Shown: positions 1 to 6,925 of the stretch, in pieces
Position numbering within the stretch: position 1 is the stretch's first letter
Layout of the letters: each line of letters begins with the position of its first letter
DNA from: Phytohabitans sp036906915
GTDB taxonomy: Bacteria > Actinomycetota > Actinomycetes > Mycobacteriales > Micromonosporaceae
Direction of reading: 5' to 3'
NCBI RefSeq assembly: GCF_036906915.1
Contig: NZ_JBAKHX010000152.1
Span: 1-8,568, forward strand
DNA: 8,568 nt
The notes under the pieces: model-generated
Told to the model about the DNA's origin: nothing
The model's database searches: none
The model's input: only the letters and a program-made list of their open reading frames with translations
Position numbers and translations under genes: made by a program

Positions 1-874
1 CGGCCGCGACCGGGCGCGGCGCGGTCGGCCACGCCGGCGCGGCGCGGAAGCCGGCGAGCGCCGCGCGCGCCGATTCGGTGGCCTCGTCGAGGCTCGGCAC
101 CGCCGGGCCGACCACGACCGGCCCCGCGCCGAAGCCGGCGAGCAGCTTCTCGGTGGCGTTCACCGGGTCGGCGGCGCCGCCCAGCACGATCACCAGCCGG
201 TCGCCGTGTACCCCGCCGATGATCTCCACACCGATTCGTCTCGCCGCGCGGTACACCGTGTGCAGGACCGCCGCGACCTCGCCGCCCGGTGACCGACCGA
301 CCGCCACGGCCACCGGAGGCGCGTCTGCCCAGCCCAGTGCCGCCGCGCGGCTCGCCAGGACGTCGGAGGAGTCGCCGCGCAGCAGCGCGTCGACAAGCAG
401 CGCCTGCAACCGCGCGTCCCAGGCGCCGCGCGACTCCGCGGCCCGCGCGTAGACGCGCGCGGCCGAGAACGCGACCTCGCGCGAGAACTTGAGTACGGCC
501 TCGCGCAGCGCGCGCTCTTCGCCGGGGGCGGCAAGATGCGGTACCTGTTCCTCCGCCACGTCGATCGTGACCTTGATGAGGGCGACGGTCTGCTGGAGCG
601 AGATCGACCTCGCGAGCGCGCGCGGCGCAGCCTCGAAGATCTCATCGGAGATGTCCTGGCTGCCCGCCTGCGTGTCGCGGCGCAGCCACTCCACCAGTGA
701 CCGCACGCCCGCCTGCGCGACCAGCATGACCCACGCACGCTGGTCGGCGGGCAACTCGCGGAACCAGGGCAGCGTCTCGTCCATGCGGGACACGCTCGCG
801 GTGGCGAGCGCGCCCGCGGACCGCTCGACCCGGCGTAGCGTCGCCTTGAGCTCGCCATTTTCGCTGGTACCCAC
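1..874 (-). CDS. fasR: FasR/PucR-family transcriptional regulator of fatty-acid synthesis, C-terminus off the window
   Basis: The reading frame stays open for 291 codons from a GTG at 874 and runs off the left edge. Residues 30-56 (RMDETLPWFRELPADQRAWV, then MLVAQAG) and 137-155 (SAARVYARAAESRGAWDAR) match what I remember of the actinobacterial FasR regulators. Residues 180-260 (including GGVHGDRLVIVLGG) look like the GGDEF-like middle domain of PucR/CdaR proteins. The usual C-terminal helix-turn-helix is not seen, because about 100 residues should lie beyond position 1. FasR proteins activate the fabD-fabH-acpP-fabF operon and normally sit directly upstream of fabD, so those genes are expected, by inference, to the left. 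No good Shine-Dalgarno precedes the GTG. An in-frame GTG at 907 is an alternative start, and a leaderless transcript is possible. Family assignment is fairly sure. The symbol rests on remembered similarity. Confidence 0.85.
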   Translation of the reverse strand, partial: MGTSENGELKATLRRVERSAGALATASVSRMDETLPWFRELPADQRAWVMLVAQAGVRSLVEWLRRDTQAGSQDISDEIFEAAPRALARSISLQQTVALIKVTIDVAEEQVPHLAAPGEERALREAVLKFSREVAFSAARVYARAAESRGAWDARLQALLVDALLRGDSSDVLASRAAALGWADAPPVAVAVGRSPGGEVAAVLHTVYRAARRIGVEIIGGVHGDRLVIVLGGAADPVNATEKLLAGFGAGPVVVGPAVPSLDEATESARAALAGFRAAPAWPTAPRPVAA

Positions 875-886
875 GGGTCCAGCGTC

Positions 887-904
887 GCACGTCCGGCGAC
901 GTGC
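887..904. promoter_or_regulatory. Inverted repeat in the divergent fasR/PAP2 promoter region
   Basis: GCACGTC-CGGC-GACGTGC is a perfect 7-bp inverted repeat with a 4-bp spacer. It lies in the 43-bp gap (875-917) between two divergently transcribed genes, where both promoters must sit. It could be an operator, for example for autoregulation by the FasR-type protein, but no binding motif is known to me that would confirm this. In so GC-rich a genome, 7-bp arms can also arise by chance. Confidence 0.35.
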
Positions 905-917
905 CACTATTGCCGGG

Positions 918-1553
918 ATGATCGCCCGTCCGCCGCTCGCCGTGTCGCTGGCCGCTCTGGCCGGCTTCCTGATCCTGATGGCGCTCGTGCTCGCCGACTG
1001 GGCGCCGATCGAACGCCTCGACCTGGCGGCCAGCGGCGACTTCCGGAGCTACGGCGCCTCCAATCGAGACGTGATCTCCTTCGTGCGGACGGCGACCGAC
1101 GTGGCGGCGACCCTGCCGTTCCTGGCGTACGGGTGCGCCGCCGTCCTGTACTTCGCGGTGACGCGGCAGCGGGGGGCGGCGGTGTTCTGCGCGCTGGTGA
1201 CGGCCGCCATCCCGCTGCTGTGGGGCGTCATGCACTGGGCGCTGCACCGGCCGCGTCCGCTGGACGGATTCGTGTTCGTCGACAGCAACGGGTTTCCGAG
1301 TGGGCACACGTCGCACGCGGCGGCGGCCGGCCTCGCGGCGGTGCTGCTGCTGTGGCACCGCGTGGGTCGGCTGGGGCGCGTCGTGACGGTGGTGGCGGCG
1401 GTGCTGTTCGCCCTGCTGGTGGGCGCGACCCGTGTAGTCCTCCTGGCCCACTGGCCCACCGACGTGTTGGGTGCGTACCTCCTCGGACTCGCCGTCGTCC
1501 CTCTCCTGGCCCGCGCGGTGCCGGCGCGAGAAAGGGAGCGGGCTGGGGCCTAG
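918..1553 (+). CDS. PAP2-family membrane phosphatase (phosphatidic acid / undecaprenyl pyrophosphate phosphatase-like)
   Basis: A 211-residue, strongly hydrophobic protein of the type-2 phosphatidic acid phosphatase superfamily, expected to act at the outer face of the membrane on lipid (pyro)phosphates. The three-part active site is visible. Motif 1 is around residues 106-114 (H-W-A-L-H-R-P-R-P), motif 2 is PSGH at 127-130, and motif 3 is R172-x5-H178-x3-D182. In the usual K-x6-RP form of motif 1 the first residue is lysine, but here it is H106. Predicted membrane segments lie near 7-26, 62-80, 88-105, 133-146, 155-170 and 183-198. ATG at 918 is chosen because the first membrane segment follows directly. 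Only a weak CCGGG lies upstream. The substrate cannot be told from sequence. The stop codon overlaps the stop of the converging response-regulator gene. Confidence 0.88.
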   Translation: MIARPPLAVSLAALAGFLILMALVLADWAPIERLDLAASGDFRSYGASNRDVISFVRTATDVAATLPFLAYGCAAVLYFAVTRQRGAAVFCALVTAAIPLLWGVMHWALHRPRPLDGFVFVDSNGFPSGHTSHAAAAGLAAVLLLWHRVGRLGRVVTVVAAVLFALLVGATRVVLLAHWPTDVLGAYLLGLAVVPLLARAVPARERERAGA

Positions 1554-2206
1554 GGCGGCGGAGCGGGAAGGGATAGATCCTGGGCGAGGATCGCGGCCTG
1601 GACGCGGCTGCGGAGCGCCAGCTTCGCCAGGATGCGGCTCACGTGGGTCTTGGTCGTGGACTCGGCCATGGCGAGCCGCTCGGCGATCTCCTGGTTGGAC
1701 AGGCCCAGGCCGAGGCACGCCAGCACCTCGCGCTCGCGCGGCGTCAGCGCCTCCACGGCCGCCCGCAGCGCCGCCGGCGTCGCGGGTGCCGCCGCCGCGA
1801 ACACGCCGATCAGCCGGCGGGTCACGCCCGGCGCGATGATGCCGTCACCGCGGGCCACCGTGCGGACCGCGGTGATCAGGCCATCCGCGTCGGTGTCCTT
1901 GAGCAGGAACCCGGCGGCGCCCGCCCGCAGCGCGCCGAACACGTACTCGTCGAGGTCGAACGTGGTCAGCACCAGGACGTCGGCCAGGTCCTGGGCGACG
2001 ATCTCCCGGGTGGCGGAGATCCCGTCCAGCCGGGGCATCCGCACGTCCAGTAGCGCGACGTCGGGGCGCAGCCGCTGGCAGAGCGCCACCGCCTCCTCGC
2101 CGTCGGCGGCCTGCCCGACGACCGCCACGTCGGGCGCGCCGTCGAGGATCAGCACCAGCCCGGCACGCACCGCGTCCTGGTCGTCGGCCACCACTACCCG
2201 GATCAT
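1550..2206 (-). CDS. NarL/LuxR-family two-component response regulator
   Basis: A 218-residue, full-length regulator. The receiver domain (about 1-120) shows the acidic pair D8/D9, the phospho-acceptor D54 in LLDVRMP, T81/T82 and K103 in FLLKD. The LuxR-type helix-turn-helix (about 150-207) contains LTPREREVLACLGLGLSNQEIAERLAMAESTTKTHV, given here as the consecutive pieces LTPREREVLA, CLGLGLSNQEIAERL and AMAESTTKTHV. It is transcribed after the histidine-kinase gene at 2295-3458, its evident partner, across an 88-base spacer. The start is the only possible one: an in-frame TAG lies upstream with no other start codon between, and GGGAGG sits 6 bases before the ATG. The target genes are unknown. 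The short proline-rich tail ends at a TAG inside the CTAG shared with the PAP2 gene. Confidence 0.95.
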   Translation of the reverse strand: MIRVVVADDQDAVRAGLVLILDGAPDVAVVGQAADGEEAVALCQRLRPDVALLDVRMPRLDGISATREIVAQDLADVLVLTTFDLDEYVFGALRAGAAGFLLKDTDADGLITAVRTVARGDGIIAPGVTRRLIGVFAAAAPATPAALRAAVEALTPREREVLACLGLGLSNQEIAERLAMAESTTKTHVSRILAKLALRSRVQAAILAQDLSLPAPPP

Positions 2207-2220
2207 GCGCCGCCTCCCGC

Positions 2221-2250
2221 AGCCGCCACCAAGCGGAGCGACTGGCGGCT
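2221..2250 (-). promoter_or_regulatory. Hairpin in the kinase-regulator spacer, just before the regulator's Shine-Dalgarno
   Basis: AGCCGCCA at 2221-2228 and TGGCGGCT at 2243-2250 are perfect 8-bp inverted arms with a 14-base loop. In the leftward mRNA the stem ends immediately before GCGGGAGG, the ribosome-binding site of the response regulator. No T-run follows, so a simple intrinsic terminator is unlikely. RNA processing, mRNA stability or adjustment of the kinase-to-regulator ratio is more plausible. A weaker 5-bp stem with a 7-base loop lies upstream at 2267-2283. The function is inferred. Confidence 0.45.
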
Positions 2251-2294
2251 ACAGGCACGCACAAGAGGCGCAGGACCCGCGCCAGCTAGCTCCG

Positions 2295-3458
2295 TCATGC
2301 GGGCAGCTCCGCGCGCACGCGCCACAGCTTGCCGTGCCGGCCCACGTCGAGCCGGCCGCCCAGCAGGGCCGCGCGTTCCCGCATGCCGATCAGTCCGGCG
2401 CCCGCGCCGGGCGCGGCGGGTGCGGAGTTGACCGGGTTCTCCACCGTCAGCAGCACCATGCCCGCCGTGTACCCAACTTCGATGCCCGCCTCGCCGGTGC
2501 CGTGCTTGAGCGCGTTGGTGAGCGACTCCTGCACGATCCGATACGCGGCCAGGTCGACGCTGACCGGAAGTGCCCTGGGCTCGCCGACGGTCTCCAGGCG
2601 CACCGCCAGGCCTGCACCGCGCGCCTGGGCGACCAGCCGGTCGACCTCGCTGAGCCGGGCTCTGGTGAGGGCGTCGGGGTTGGCCTCCTCGCGGAGGAGT
2701 TCGATCATTTGGCGCATCTCTGCCAGGCCCTGCACGCTGTTCTCCCGGATGACTCGCAGCGCCTGGTCGACGGCGCCATCGCCGGCGTCGCCCGAACGGT
2801 CGCGGATCGACAGCGCGGCCGTGGAGTGGATGGCCACCGCGCTCAGGTGGTTGGCGATCACGTCGTGGAGCTCCCGGGCCATTCGGGTCCGCTCGGCCGC
2901 GACCGCCTGCTGCCGGTCCAGCTCGACGAGGCGCGCGGTCTGCTCGGCGCGGGCGCGTTCAGCGCTGGCCTGGTCGCGGTACTGCCGCACGCTGATCCCC
3001 GTGACCGCCGGCAGCACGAGGCCGAGGGCCGGCACGATGCCGAGGACCAGCCCGCGCCAGGAGCCGAGCAGAGCGATGCCCGCGACGGCTCCGGCCGCGG
3101 TCAGCACGATGCTGACAACGAGTATCCGGCGCCACAACCGGATCGGGCCGTACACGCACGCGTCGTAGATCACCTGGCTGTATACGAGGATGGTGGGGAG
3201 CGAGCCGCCGAGCAGCAGGTCGCCGACGACCGCGACGGTGCCGATCGCGAGGCCGGTGCGCGTGGCGATACGGCGCAGCACCAGGGCCGCGCAGGCCACC
3301 ACGAGCGGCGCGACGAAGAAGGCGATCGGGGTGTTCGTGCCGGTATCGAACGGATGCGTCACGCCGACCGCGAGCATGAGGAGCCCGCCAGCGAGGGACA
3401 CGCCGGCAATCGCGAGATCGCGCCGCATGGTCCCGCGTTCCAGTCCGAGCCGTGGCAC
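2295..3458 (-). CDS. Sensor histidine kinase, HisKA_3 (NarX/DesK-like) type
   Basis: A 387-residue membrane kinase. The N-terminal half has about five predicted membrane segments (near 14-33, 44-62, 68-88, 112-131, 137-156) and no large extracytoplasmic domain, as in many actinobacterial kinases that sense membrane or envelope state. A short coiled linker (about 160-190) leads to the HisKA_3 box ELHDVIANHLSAV, with phospho-acceptor H198. The N-box is at 303-320 (LAAYRIVQESLTNALKHG) and the G-box at 352-368 (AGAGLIGMRERAALLGG). The D-box is degenerate, LTVENPV at 337-343, a variant I recall in some actinobacterial members. It heads a unit with the response-regulator gene downstream. The start is either GTG at 3458, which has AAAG directly against it and an in-frame TGA close upstream, or ATG at 3428 (residue 11). 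I cannot decide between them. The signal is unknown. Confidence 0.93.
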   Translation of the reverse strand: MPRLGLERGTMRRDLAIAGVSLAGGLLMLAVGVTHPFDTGTNTPIAFFVAPLVVACAALVLRRIATRTGLAIGTVAVVGDLLLGGSLPTILVYSQVIYDACVYGPIRLWRRILVVSIVLTAAGAVAGIALLGSWRGLVLGIVPALGLVLPAVTGISVRQYRDQASAERARAEQTARLVELDRQQAVAAERTRMARELHDVIANHLSAVAIHSTAALSIRDRSGDAGDGAVDQALRVIRENSVQGLAEMRQMIELLREEANPDALTRARLSEVDRLVAQARGAGLAVRLETVGEPRALPVSVDLAAYRIVQESLTNALKHGTGEAGIEVGYTAGMVLLTVENPVNSAPAAPGAGAGLIGMRERAALLGGRLDVGRHGKLWRVRAELPA

Positions 3459-3658
3459 CTTTCGATCACATCACACAGGTACGCCGTCGGCCTCCGACTG
3501 CGTGGCGAGGTGTAAGGGGCGGAAGTCCGTCGAAGGATGTAGCCCACCGACCGGTTTGTGAGGTTCTCACTCGTGCCTCCGGTTCGCCCGGTCGCGCGGC
3601 ACTGAAGGGCGACAGTGGCCTCGCTCACTGTGGGCCACGTTATTTCGGAGGTGGCCGG
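3459..3658. promoter_or_regulatory. Divergent intergenic region between the kinase gene and the small-protein genes
   Basis: These 200 bases should hold the promoters of the leftward kinase gene and the rightward 3659-4045 pair. Three short inverted repeats are visible: GTCGG-CCT-CCGAC (3486-3498), GTGAG-GTT-CTCAC (3558-3570) and GTGGCC-N12-GGCCAC (3615-3638). The last lies just before the GGAGG of the 17-codon ORF and could be an operator or a leader hairpin. No confident -35/-10 pair was found. The region is less GC-rich than the flanking genes, as expected of a regulatory spacer. Confidence 0.4.
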
Positions 3659-3712
3659 ATGAGTGATGTCATAGGGGCCGGGGAGGCTGGCGTTGGCCGA
3701 AACCGCCAGTGA
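3659..3712 (+). CDS. Candidate 17-residue upstream ORF (possible leader peptide)
   Basis: ATG at 3659 is preceded by CGGAGG with GGAGG at 3647-3651, seven bases before the start. The product would be MSDVIGAGEAGVGRNRQ, ending at TGA 3710-3712, 12 bases before the next ATG at 3725. It has a strong ribosome-binding site and sits tightly upstream of a second ORF that has its own. Possible roles are a translated leader or a coupled small protein. It lacks the run of repeated codons typical of amino-acid attenuators. It is very short, so a chance ORF is a real possibility. Confidence 0.35.
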   Translation: MSDVIGAGEAGVGRNRQ

Positions 3713-3724
3713 AGGAGGCCAGAG

Positions 3725-4045
3725 ATGGCGCACGGGGAGGCCGAGCACGGCGTCGACGGAGAGCAGCACTACGTGCTGGGCAGTCACGACCCTCCCGGCC
3801 GGCAGATGCGCTGGGTGTGTGGTGCCGGCCCGCACGCGGTCGCTGGCCCGGCCGAGGCCGTCGAGGAGCCGCCGACGCTCGCCGACGAGGCGGACGACGA
3901 CGGCGGCCGCATGCTGCCCAAGCGAGGCGTGCCGCCGGCCTGCCGCACGCGCTCGGAAGGCTGGGCGGGCGCCCACCCGCATCTCGCGGTCCGGCCGAGG
4001 CGCCGGGGCATGCGCCGCGAGCGTCCCCCAGGCCGGTGGTGCTAG
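3725..4045 (+). CDS. Hypothetical small protein, 106 residues, no recognised family
   Basis: AAGGAGG at 3712-3718 lies 6 bases before the ATG, the best ribosome-binding site in the window. About 90% of codons end in G or C, as in the neighbouring genes. I see no signal peptide or membrane segment. The first 60 residues are histidine- and acid-rich (MAHGEAEHGVDGEQHYVLG, later EAVEEPP and DEADDDGG). The last 35 are strongly basic (VRPRRRGMRRERPPGRW). Three cysteines are spread over the length (C32, C72 and the final residue C106), with no obvious metal-ribbon spacing. The change of character near residue 63 could reflect two regions or a frameshift in a longer ancestral gene. It follows the 17-codon ORF, diverges from the kinase gene, and converges on the MFS gene with overlapping stops. 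The function is unknown. Confidence 0.55.
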   Translation: MAHGEAEHGVDGEQHYVLGSHDPPGRQMRWVCGAGPHAVAGPAEAVEEPPTLADEADDDGGRMLPKRGVPPACRTRSEGWAGAHPHLAVRPRRRGMRRERPPGRWC

Positions 4046-5223
4046 GCCCTCGCCAGCTCCGCGGTGCGCGGGCGTGCCGCCACCCGCACCGCTGCCAAAC
4101 CAGCCACCGGCACCGCCGCCAGCGCGAGCCACACCAGCGCCCCACCGGCCTCCAGCAGGGCTCCGCTCGCCGCGCTCCCGGCCAGCACCACCGCACCGGA
4201 GATCGACGACAGCGCGCCCGTGTACAGCCCGAGGTGCGCGTCCTCCACGAGGTCGGGCAGCCAGGCGCGGGTGACCGGTACGACCAGCATCTGCCCAACG
4301 GTCAGTAGGCCGACCATCGCAGCCATCGAGAGCGGCGGGGAGGGCAGGGCCGCGACAGACGCGAAGCCCGCCGCGATGATCAGCAGACCTGACGCCATCG
4401 CGGTGGACGGCGCCAGGCGGCGCGCCGCCCATCGGGTCACCGGCAGCTGCGCGACGATCACCAGGGCCGAGGAAAAGGCGAAGAGCACGGCGACCGCCGT
4501 CGCAGAGTCCAACCGCGCCGGTACCGCCAGGTAGAGCTGGTTGTACGCCAGCAGGTACGTGCTGTAGGCGAGGCTGAGCGCCAGGAACCGCCTGTTGCGG
4601 ATGAGCAGCCGCAGACCGTCCGGCGTGTGCCGGCGCCCCGCCGCGCGCGGCGCACCGGGCGCGTGGCGTGGCATCAGCCAGGCGTGTCCACAGAGGATCG
4701 CCACGAAGATGGCCGCTCCGGCGAGGCAGGCCGCGCGGAAGTCCACGAGCAACAGGAGCGCACCCACCAGCGGGCCGGCGAAGGCGCCGATCTGCCCGGC
4801 GACCGAGAACACCGCCAGCACCTCGGTGCGCGGCCCTCCGCCCTCCCGTTCGTGCCGCACCGCCTGCCGGGCCACCTCGGACTCGACGGCCGGGGAGAAG
4901 AGCGCCGCCGCGACGCCGATCAGTAGGACCGCGCCGACGACCGTCGAGGTGCTGCTCGCGTACGCCAGCCACCCGAAGCCGGCCACTCGCAGCGCGCATC
5001 CCACGAGTACGACCGGGCGGGCGCCGAACCGGTCGGTCAGCGCGCCACCGACCACGAAGAGCCCCTGCTGGCTGAACGTGCGCAGCCCGAGGACGAGGCC
5101 CACCAGCCACCCGGCCAGGCCCAGATCGTCGCCGAGGTGGCCGGCCAGGTACGGCAGCACCGCGAAGAACCCGACGTTGAACGCGAGTTGGGTGCCGATC
5201 AGCAGGCGCAGCAGCGGGCTCAC
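4042..5223 (-). CDS. MFS transporter, possible metallophore exporter (CntE-like position)
   Basis: A 393-residue major facilitator protein with about 12 hydrophobic segments. Motif A is clear between segments 2 and 3, G60-A-L-T-D64-R-F-G-A-R69. A hydrophilic central loop near 185-208 (PRHAPGAPRAAGRRHTPDG) separates the two halves. The start is GTG at 5223, whose GTGA overlaps the stop of the permease gene by four bases, so translation is probably coupled. A GGGGG run lies about 9 bases upstream. The open frame continues far upstream, but that part is an antisense-like shadow of the permease. It is last in the operon after the binding protein and permease. In opine-metallophore loci the last gene, cntE, is an MFS exporter of the metallophore. 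That role here is inferred from order, and drug or peptide efflux is the alternative. Confidence 0.9.
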   Translation of the reverse strand: MSPLLRLLIGTQLAFNVGFFAVLPYLAGHLGDDLGLAGWLVGLVLGLRTFSQQGLFVVGGALTDRFGARPVVLVGCALRVAGFGWLAYASSTSTVVGAVLLIGVAAALFSPAVESEVARQAVRHEREGGGPRTEVLAVFSVAGQIGAFAGPLVGALLLLVDFRAACLAGAAIFVAILCGHAWLMPRHAPGAPRAAGRRHTPDGLRLLIRNRRFLALSLAYSTYLLAYNQLYLAVPARLDSATAVAVLFAFSSALVIVAQLPVTRWAARRLAPSTAMASGLLIIAAGFASVAALPSPPLSMAAMVGLLTVGQMLVVPVTRAWLPDLVEDAHLGLYTGALSSISGAVVLAGSAASGALLEAGGALVWLALAAVPVAGLAAVRVAARPRTAELARA

Positions 5224-6923
5224 CGGCGTACCCCCGCCAGCGACACGGCCAGCACACCCAGCAGCGCGAGCGCGCTCGCGGGGGCGGCCACGGTCCAGGG
5301 TGCGCGTTCGGCGTACGCCTGGCTCTCCGCGAGGAGCTGGCCCCACTCCGGCGCGGGCGGCGCGGCGCCCAGGCCGAGGAACCCGAGAGCGGCCAGCGCG
5401 AGCGCGATCGCCGGGATGCGCAGTACCGCGTGCCGCAGCACTGGCGGCAGCACGGCGGGCAGGATGTGCCGGCGCAGCACGTGCCACCGGCCGGCACCGA
5501 GAGCTGTAGCGGCGACCAGGTGCGTGCCGGCACGCTCCTGTTCGGACAGCGCGGCCGTGTGCGCGGCGAGCGCCGCCCAGCCGACCAGGGTCACCGCGAG
5601 CGCCGCGCCGACCGTGCCCCGACCGACCGCGCCAGCCACCAGAAGTCCCGCCACCACAGCCGGTATCGCGTTCAGCACCTCGACGACGCCCGAGGACAGT
5701 CGCGGCAGCAGCCCGGCGAGCACACCCACGACGAGCGTGGCGACAGTGACGGCGAGCGCGGCGGCGAGGGTACGCAGCGCGCCGTGCCCTAGCCGGGCCA
5801 GGATGTCGCGGCCGACCGCGTCGGTCCCGAGTGGATGGTGCCAGGACGGTGCGGACAGCCGGGCAGCGGTGTCGACGTGCCACGGGTCGCGCAGCAACCC
5901 CAGCCCGATCGCCACGACGAGTACGGCGAGCAGTGTGAGCGGCAGCGCAGCGGTCACGCGGCCGGCGGCGAGGACGGGCAGGTGCAGCGGCGGCAGCGCG
6001 CGGGCGCGCAGGGCGGGGCCCAGCAGGGCGCGCCGTGCGGCCCGAGCAATCAGGCCAGTGGCCGCGCCGAGCAGCACGAGCGCGAGCGTGGCGCCTTGGA
6101 GCGCCGGCAGGTCCTGCGCGATGGCGGCCTGTAGTGCGTACCGCCCGAGGCCCGGGATCGCGAAGAGGCTCTCCACTGCCACCGCGCCACCGGTCAGGCC
6201 GACGGTGACGAGGGCGAGCTGGGGGAGCAGCACGGGCAGGCAACGGCGCAGGGCATGCCGGGCGATCACGCGTGGCGGCAGGCCCGCGGCGGTGGCGGCG
6301 CGCGCCCAGGGCTCCGCGAAGGCGGCTGGCAGCGCGTCGTCGAGCAGCCGGCCGAGCAGCGCGCCGGCCGGTACGCCCAACGCCAGTGAGGGCAGGATCA
6401 TCGACTGTGGACTGTCCCAGCCGTACGCCGGCGCCCAATCCAGGCGCACCGCCACCACCGTGACGAGCGCGGATGCCAGCAGGAACTCGGGCAGCGCGGC
6501 GAGTAGGGCGCCGGCTGTGCCGGAACGGGTGCGGCACAGCCGGCGACGTGATCCTAAATGGAGGGTGCGGAGGCACAGCGCACCGGCCACCGGTAACGCT
6601 ACGGCGAGCGCCCCGACCATGAGCGTGAGCGAGACGCCGAGCGCGCCGACGAGATCCGGCAACACCGGCGTACCCGAGATCCAGGAGGCTCCGGCGTCAC
6701 CGCGCAGCAACCCGGCGAGCCAGCGCCCGAGCAGCGGCAGCGGCCCCCCGTCCGTGCCGATCTCCCGCCGGATCGCGGCCAGCACCTCGGGAGTCGGTTC
6801 CTGCTCGGCGGAGCGGGTGCGCAGTACCGTCAGGGCCGGATCCGTGCGGGCGAGCCACGGCAGCGCGCCGACCGCCGTCACGATGGCCGCCGCCGCGGCG
6901 GCCCGGCCAGCCAGTGCCGGCAT
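5220..6923 (-). CDS. ABC transporter permease, fused DppB/NikB- and DppC/NikC-type halves
   Basis: A 567-residue membrane protein holding two permeases that are usually separate. The first half (1-300) follows NikB/DppB. It has the EAA region ARAATAAGLPPRVIARHAL (207-225), then VESLFAIPGLGRYALQAAI (250-268) and DLPALQG (271-277). The second half (about 320-567) follows NikC/DppC, with the signature HPLGTDAVGRDILARL (363-378), a second EAA region LVAATALGAGRWHVLRRHIL (469-488) and FLGLGAAPPAPEWGQLL (515-531). The ATG lies 2 bases after the stop of the binding-protein gene, with GGAG shortly upstream inside that gene. The stop overlaps the GTG of the MFS gene. It should form the membrane channel for the binding protein's ligand (nickel, a metal-metallophore complex, or peptide). 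No ATPase gene is in the window. Confidence 0.92.
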   Translation of the reverse strand: MPALAGRAAAAAAIVTAVGALPWLARTDPALTVLRTRSAEQEPTPEVLAAIRREIGTDGGPLPLLGRWLAGLLRGDAGASWISGTPVLPDLVGALGVSLTLMVGALAVALPVAGALCLRTLHLGSRRRLCRTRSGTAGALLAALPEFLLASALVTVVAVRLDWAPAYGWDSPQSMILPSLALGVPAGALLGRLLDDALPAAFAEPWARAATAAGLPPRVIARHALRRCLPVLLPQLALVTVGLTGGAVAVESLFAIPGLGRYALQAAIAQDLPALQGATLALVLLGAATGLIARAARRALLGPALRARALPPLHLPVLAAGRVTAALPLTLLAVLVVAIGLGLLRDPWHVDTAARLSAPSWHHPLGTDAVGRDILARLGHGALRTLAAALAVTVATLVVGVLAGLLPRLSSGVVEVLNAIPAVVAGLLVAGAVGRGTVGAALAVTLVGWAALAAHTAALSEQERAGTHLVAATALGAGRWHVLRRHILPAVLPPVLRHAVLRIPAIALALAALGFLGLGAAPPAPEWGQLLAESQAYAERAPWTVAAPASALALLGVLAVSLAGVRR

Positions 6924-6925
6924 GC

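Noticed and set aside
190..858. Minus-strand ORF beginning with ATG at 858
   Set aside because: It is rich in arginine and serine and lies in a shifted frame over the FasR-type gene, whose own frame gives a coherent protein family match.
1632..3515. Long plus-strand ORF of 627 codons
   Set aside because: It is antisense to the response regulator, spacer and kinase. Long shadow frames are expected at this GC content, and it shows no domain.
3452..3658. Plus-strand ORF starting at 3452 that continues into the 17-codon frame
   Set aside because: Its start overlaps the kinase start region, it has no ribosome-binding site and unlike-gene composition. Only the internal ATG at 3659 has support.
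3784..4011. Minus-strand 75-codon ORF opposite the small hypothetical gene
   Set aside because: It has no ribosome-binding site and low-complexity serine/proline content. The plus-strand frame has both strong third-position GC and AAGGAGG.
5224..6576. Upstream extension of the MFS frame (about 450 extra residues)
   Set aside because: Its arginine/alanine/proline-rich composition is that of a shadow frame. The same bases encode the convincing permease, and a natural GTG start with a GTGA overlap exists at 5223.
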